A stretch of DNA of 64,000 nt from Rhabdornis inornatus. Its lineage: Eukaryota; Chordata; Aves; Passeriformes; Rhabdornithidae. The notes beneath the pieces are model-generated. The model was not told the origin of the DNA. It saw only the letters and a list, made by a program, of their open reading frames with translations, and ran no database searches. Positions 59,955 through 64,000 of this stretch are shown piece by piece (the first letter of the stretch is position 1; the number at the start of each line of letters is the position of its first letter). Location: contig VWZS01006721.1 of assembly GCA_013397075.1 (NCBI GenBank), forward strand, positions 2,520,896 to 2,584,895, read 5' to 3'. The translations under genes were made by a program, and so were the position numbers.

Positions 59955-62900
59955 CTGTGTTCATTAGCAAAACTACTTTGTCAGCTCATTTAATTCCCAG
60001 AAATAAGAAGAATGCAAAAGCATTTTTTTTTTCCTTCTTCTCCCCCACTCCTTCAAAGTAGGTGGTCCAGACAGTTGATTTTCTGATCTGATTTGTCAGT
60101 ATCTGTATGGATGACTAAGTATGTTTTTAGCAATGTGGCTGTACTGAATGTCTGCTATAGGAACTGAGGAATGCTGTCTCTCTATAGCCTTGCTAAGATA
60201 ACTGAAGTAGAGGTGGATTCTATTCTTGCTATATCCCTCTTAAATTTGGCCAGGCTCATGCAGAGTGGGCTTCAGCTGTGAGTCCCTCCATTTGCCAGCT
60301 CTGTCATTGCAAAGAACCTATTTCTGCACCCACATGTGATGGTTGTCACACAACAGTTCATGTATTAATTGGGTTTATTCAAAACTCTTGTACTTCAGCA
60401 GATTTCTGGGTATTGTGTAATCAGCTCTTTTTTGGCACTGTGTCTCTGTTTATAATAAAATTATAATACATACTAGCTGTAACTTTTTATATCTATCCAG
60501 TTGACATTAAAATAGAAGTGGAGAATTGAAGCGTTCTTGAAATGGAGGATTTCACTACCAACTGTTCTCTGATCTCCATACGGTACAGAACAAAAATTCA
60601 GGTGTTTTTTTAAGTACCTTTTTCAAATGCAGGGTAGTAGATGAACTTTAGCTGCAGTACTAAAGTTGAAATGTGTGGATATATTGCTTTCACACTGAAC
60701 AAAGTACAGTTGAACTCCAGTCTTCCACTGAACTAGCAGGGTTCCTTTCCCAGTATGGCTCAGAAATGAGACCTAAAACACACAAGCAGCCTGACTGATA
60801 ACTTGCATTGCCTTAGTGCTGCAATTTGGGCATTTTCATGCAAAGATTTTTCACTCTTCCTCTGTGAGGTCTTACAGACAAAAACAACTTAATCACACCT
60901 GGCTTCAGCAAACCATTTTCAGGTCTTGAATGACTAATTTTTGTCTATTTGCATGGGAGAAGAGGCATTTAATTTTCTGCAGTTTTGCTGGTACTTCAAG
61001 AACGGATCATATTTTGTGTGGCTTTGTGCAATTGCAGAGTCCTTTCAATTTATGTAACCTGTTGTTCTGTGTTTACATTCACTGATCCAGTTCTTGCTTT
61101 CCTGACCTTGAAAATACTTTTATGCAGGCTGGTTAATACAAGAAGTCTCAGTTCTCTGAGGCTCTGCAATTATATGTTGCTTTTTGCACCTTAAAGCAGG
61201 GACTTTCAATACCTCTAATTTTTGTCTAGTTAGCTATTGCTGGGACTGCTGGGACTTCCTCACAGGACTCGGTGTTTTGTTCTGTCAGTCTGCAGCTAGA
61301 AACATTTTTTTCCTCCATTTGAAGCTATTTTGGCCACCACCATCCATTTTGATCCTCCTAGGTAGTTTCATTCACTGTCTTTTGTTGCAAGTAGTAAAGA
61401 AACCTTCACTTCTGGCCAGTTCAAGAGGTTGTCAGAAGTAATGGAGGTATTTTTTGGATGTACCTCAGCTTGCTTTACACACACAAAAATAAGTGAATCA
61501 TCCCCATGGATTCTCTGTTTGATGTAGCTGAAATAGAAAAAAGTGTGTGGAATGAGAGATGATTGGCAGGCAAATATCAGTATAAAGCAGATTGAAAAAA
61601 TGTGTTTGAGCTTGCGGAGAAATGTGGATTCTAAAAACTAGTTTTAGACACAAAGGGCAATATGAAGAAAACTGACAAAAATCCTGCAACAGGAAGCTGA
61701 ATATGTCTTCGTGCAGCCTGTGCATTTGTAAATTCATAACAATAGCAGCTGCTGCACCAGATAGTCTCTCTGGCTCACTCCCTGTCCTTTCCTGTGAGAA
61801 GATAAGACGAAGAAAATGGGAATTGCATTATGTTTCCTGTTCCTGTTAATTCTGGATCTGAAAAGGGCTTCTGCTTTACTCTGGTAATTGGGTTATATCC
61901 TGCAGAAGAGCAATACATTTTCATGATTAATAATCTGTTTTGGGAAATCATGTATTTCTGAAAAGTACATGGAGGACACTGCATTTTAATCTTGGAATAA
62001 CCATGGTTTGCTCATTTATAAATATGCTTCTCTGCTCTTGCATAGAATGTGCATAAATCACATTTCAAACGTGAGATAATCATCAGCAGTCAGTAAAAAA
62101 GATATTTCCATGGCAACAGTTGCTAAATTGAACAGTGCATCGGTACCTCCTCTCTGGTTTTGTCCAGAAGCCTCCCTTAGCTCAGACAGCATCTACCTTA
62201 CCCATGAGTAACCAAATAGTCATACCTGTTAAAAACCAGTAACCTCACCATTGCCTGTGTAAAGAATTGTTAGAGCACAAATTAGCAGTAATTCATTACT
62301 GCTGACAGTACTGGGCATCACCCTTTTACATCTGCACTGCTCTAACTCTCCATGGGCCCTGTCAACTTATTATGGCCTTTCCCCATGCCTGCTGGAGTTG
62401 CTGTAATCATGTTTTGAGAGCTCTGGGAAAATTCATCTGGCCTAGATTAAAATCTGATGAGTCTTCTTGGTTTCTTCTTGAAAGAAAAGAAAAAAATGTG
62501 GACGTGATGGCACTTGCCATGGCTTTGTGGTCTTTCTTGCTTTTCTTTATATACATCCAGGAAAAACTGCTGTTTTAAGGAATGAGCTGAAGTTGTTCAG
62601 CAGACATTTGAAGGTTATTGCTCCTCCATGTGCAGGCAACATCAGAGTGAGCATGAGGATTACAGGATGGTGAACACTGGGCTGATATGAAGCTACTCCT
62701 TTGATACCATACTTGATGGGAAATTTGAAGAAGGACTTAGGGACCTTTATAGGAGCTCGCCTGTGATGGAATGTTTGAAAAGAAAACTGGGGATTGTTTC
62801 CATGAAGAGTCAACAGCATCTTTCTGCTGTACTTTTAAACAGGGTTAATTACTGCTAGGCAGTTTCTAACCATAGGAAGTATTTTGCTTTTAAATCTACC

Positions 62901-64000
62901 TTATCACTAGTGTGAACTGTTCTAAATTTCAAATCAAAGTTTTCTAAAGAAGAGCTCAAACAGGCAGAGAATTAACTGATGCTTTTTCTTTCCATTTTTT
63001 TCTTCAGGTATAAGCTGCAGTGACATATTTTGACTGTGTCTGTATTGAAAGAGGGAAATCTCTTTGCTAGTATATAAAATGTTTCCTATTTACAATGCTT
63101 TTCCTCAGTCTCAACCCTCTCAGTACCCTCTTTTTTTGTTTTGTAAGGCCTTGTCTCATGTGGCCTTTTCCCATCAGCACTGTGTTCTGCTTCACTTCTT
63201 TTATGTGACCTGGCTTATCTCGTGTCCTGTCTTTATCTTGGCCTGTTCTTCCTTCATCCTAAACTGGAAACTTGAGGACAGAAGAGAGAATGGCAGAGGC
63301 AGACCACGCTTATTCCTGCAGCCTTGGCAATCTGGTGGGAGGCTGAAATCTGCACTGTTCTGTTCCCTGTCTCCTGGATCTATCTTAGGCAAAGGTGGAG
63401 AATACAGGTGCTAAGGCACTCAGAAACATTTTGCTTTCCGTTTGGAGCAGTTAGAGATGTAGAAATGGATTCTCTAATGGGAGGCAACTGAGTTGCTAAA
63501 GGACTTGAAAGGATGACACTGTCATGCGTCATGGGTTTTAAAATCCTGTGTGTCCCTGACCAAAATGGGATTGTTATCAGGATGTTTGTTTTATGGTAAT
63601 TTCTGAAATGAATGTAGAATGTTAGCAGGTCTTAACCGATTTTCCACCTGCATTTTTTTTCCTTTTGTTTGAGAAGTAAAACTAAATTTAGTCACTGTTG
63701 CTCTTTATTAAGAAAATGGAATGAAAAATCTCAGCTGCCTTTAACTGTCCCTGCATCTCCAAACCAGCTAATTTCATGTCTCCATCTGACTCTGTATGTG
63801 ATCAATTGTGCTTCATCTGCTGTTTATGAAGAGAGTTTAATGAAGTTTATCCTGGCAGGATTAAAAGCTGTCAATATGGCCATTCTGAGTTCAGGAGGTT
63901 GTGTGATTGTATTCTTCTAAATTTCCTCACAAATCTGAGAAGGAACAGCTGTATAAAGTCACAGTTTCCCAAGGAGCATCATTTGTTTCTACACTAAGAA
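59955..64000. other. Sequence without a recognisable gene to the window end
   Basis: No exon, repeat family or RNA gene recognised. It contains the near-palindrome at 62284-62303. Open frames such as 63064-63414 (+) have no known domain. Confidence 0.5.
62284..62303. repeat. Near-perfect 20-bp palindrome with paired TAAT/ATTA cores
   Basis: AGCAGTAAT and ATTACTGCT are exact complements separated by TC. The spacing is too tight for a hairpin but fits a site for a dimeric homeodomain-type factor. Function is inferred. Confidence 0.6.

Noticed and set aside
59778..60061. Hydrophobic Phe/Leu/Val-rich frames resembling a membrane protein
   Set aside because: They are direct products of a T/G-only low-complexity tract.
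1..64000. CRISPR arrays, bacterial operons, tRNA or rRNA genes
   Set aside because: None seen; the sequence is vertebrate nuclear DNA.

Overview
The window looks like nuclear DNA from a bird. It is AT-leaning and almost free of coding sequence. Its recognisable interspersed repeats are truncated CR1 LINE fragments, several ending in the avian-type ATTCTRTGA-like tail. The only gene I can name is ARHGAP24 (FilGAP, a Rho-family GTPase-activating protein); its last two coding exons lie on the + strand at the left edge. The species cannot be decided from the sequence.

Layout. Positions 1-348 are most of the penultimate ARHGAP24 coding exon, which begins outside the window. A 2.2 kb intron follows and holds an antisense CR1 copy of about 780 bp. 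The terminal coding exon is 2562-2805, followed by 3'UTR with candidate poly(A) signals near 3372 and 3513. From there to 64000 I find no exon I can assign to a known gene. This stretch holds seven further CR1 pieces (five on +, two on -), microsatellites, small tandem duplications, T/G-rich or A/C-rich low-complexity tracts, and several clear inverted repeats. Three exon-like segments with good splice signals (4960-5123, 25879-25982, 43255-43376) are recorded as unassigned candidates.

The most distinctive region is 38.2-39.15 kb. It combines a CTG run, a full palindromic CRE (TGACGTCA), an X-box-like motif and pyrimidine/purine tracts, so it looks like a promoter or 5' exon. It also contains three single-N gaps and two interleaved exact duplications (144 bp and 175 bp). 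Their pattern is best explained by two assembly contigs placed in the wrong order, not by a biological duplication.

In mammals MAPK10 (JNK3) lies just downstream of ARHGAP24, tail to tail. I looked for its kinase and C-terminal exons on the - strand and recognised none. The intergenic spacer is therefore longer here, or the neighbour differs. I found no convincing new biological system. The leads most worth checking are the contig misorder with its promoter-like sequence, the three orphan exon candidates and the diverged repeat pair flanking the ARHGAP24 3' end.
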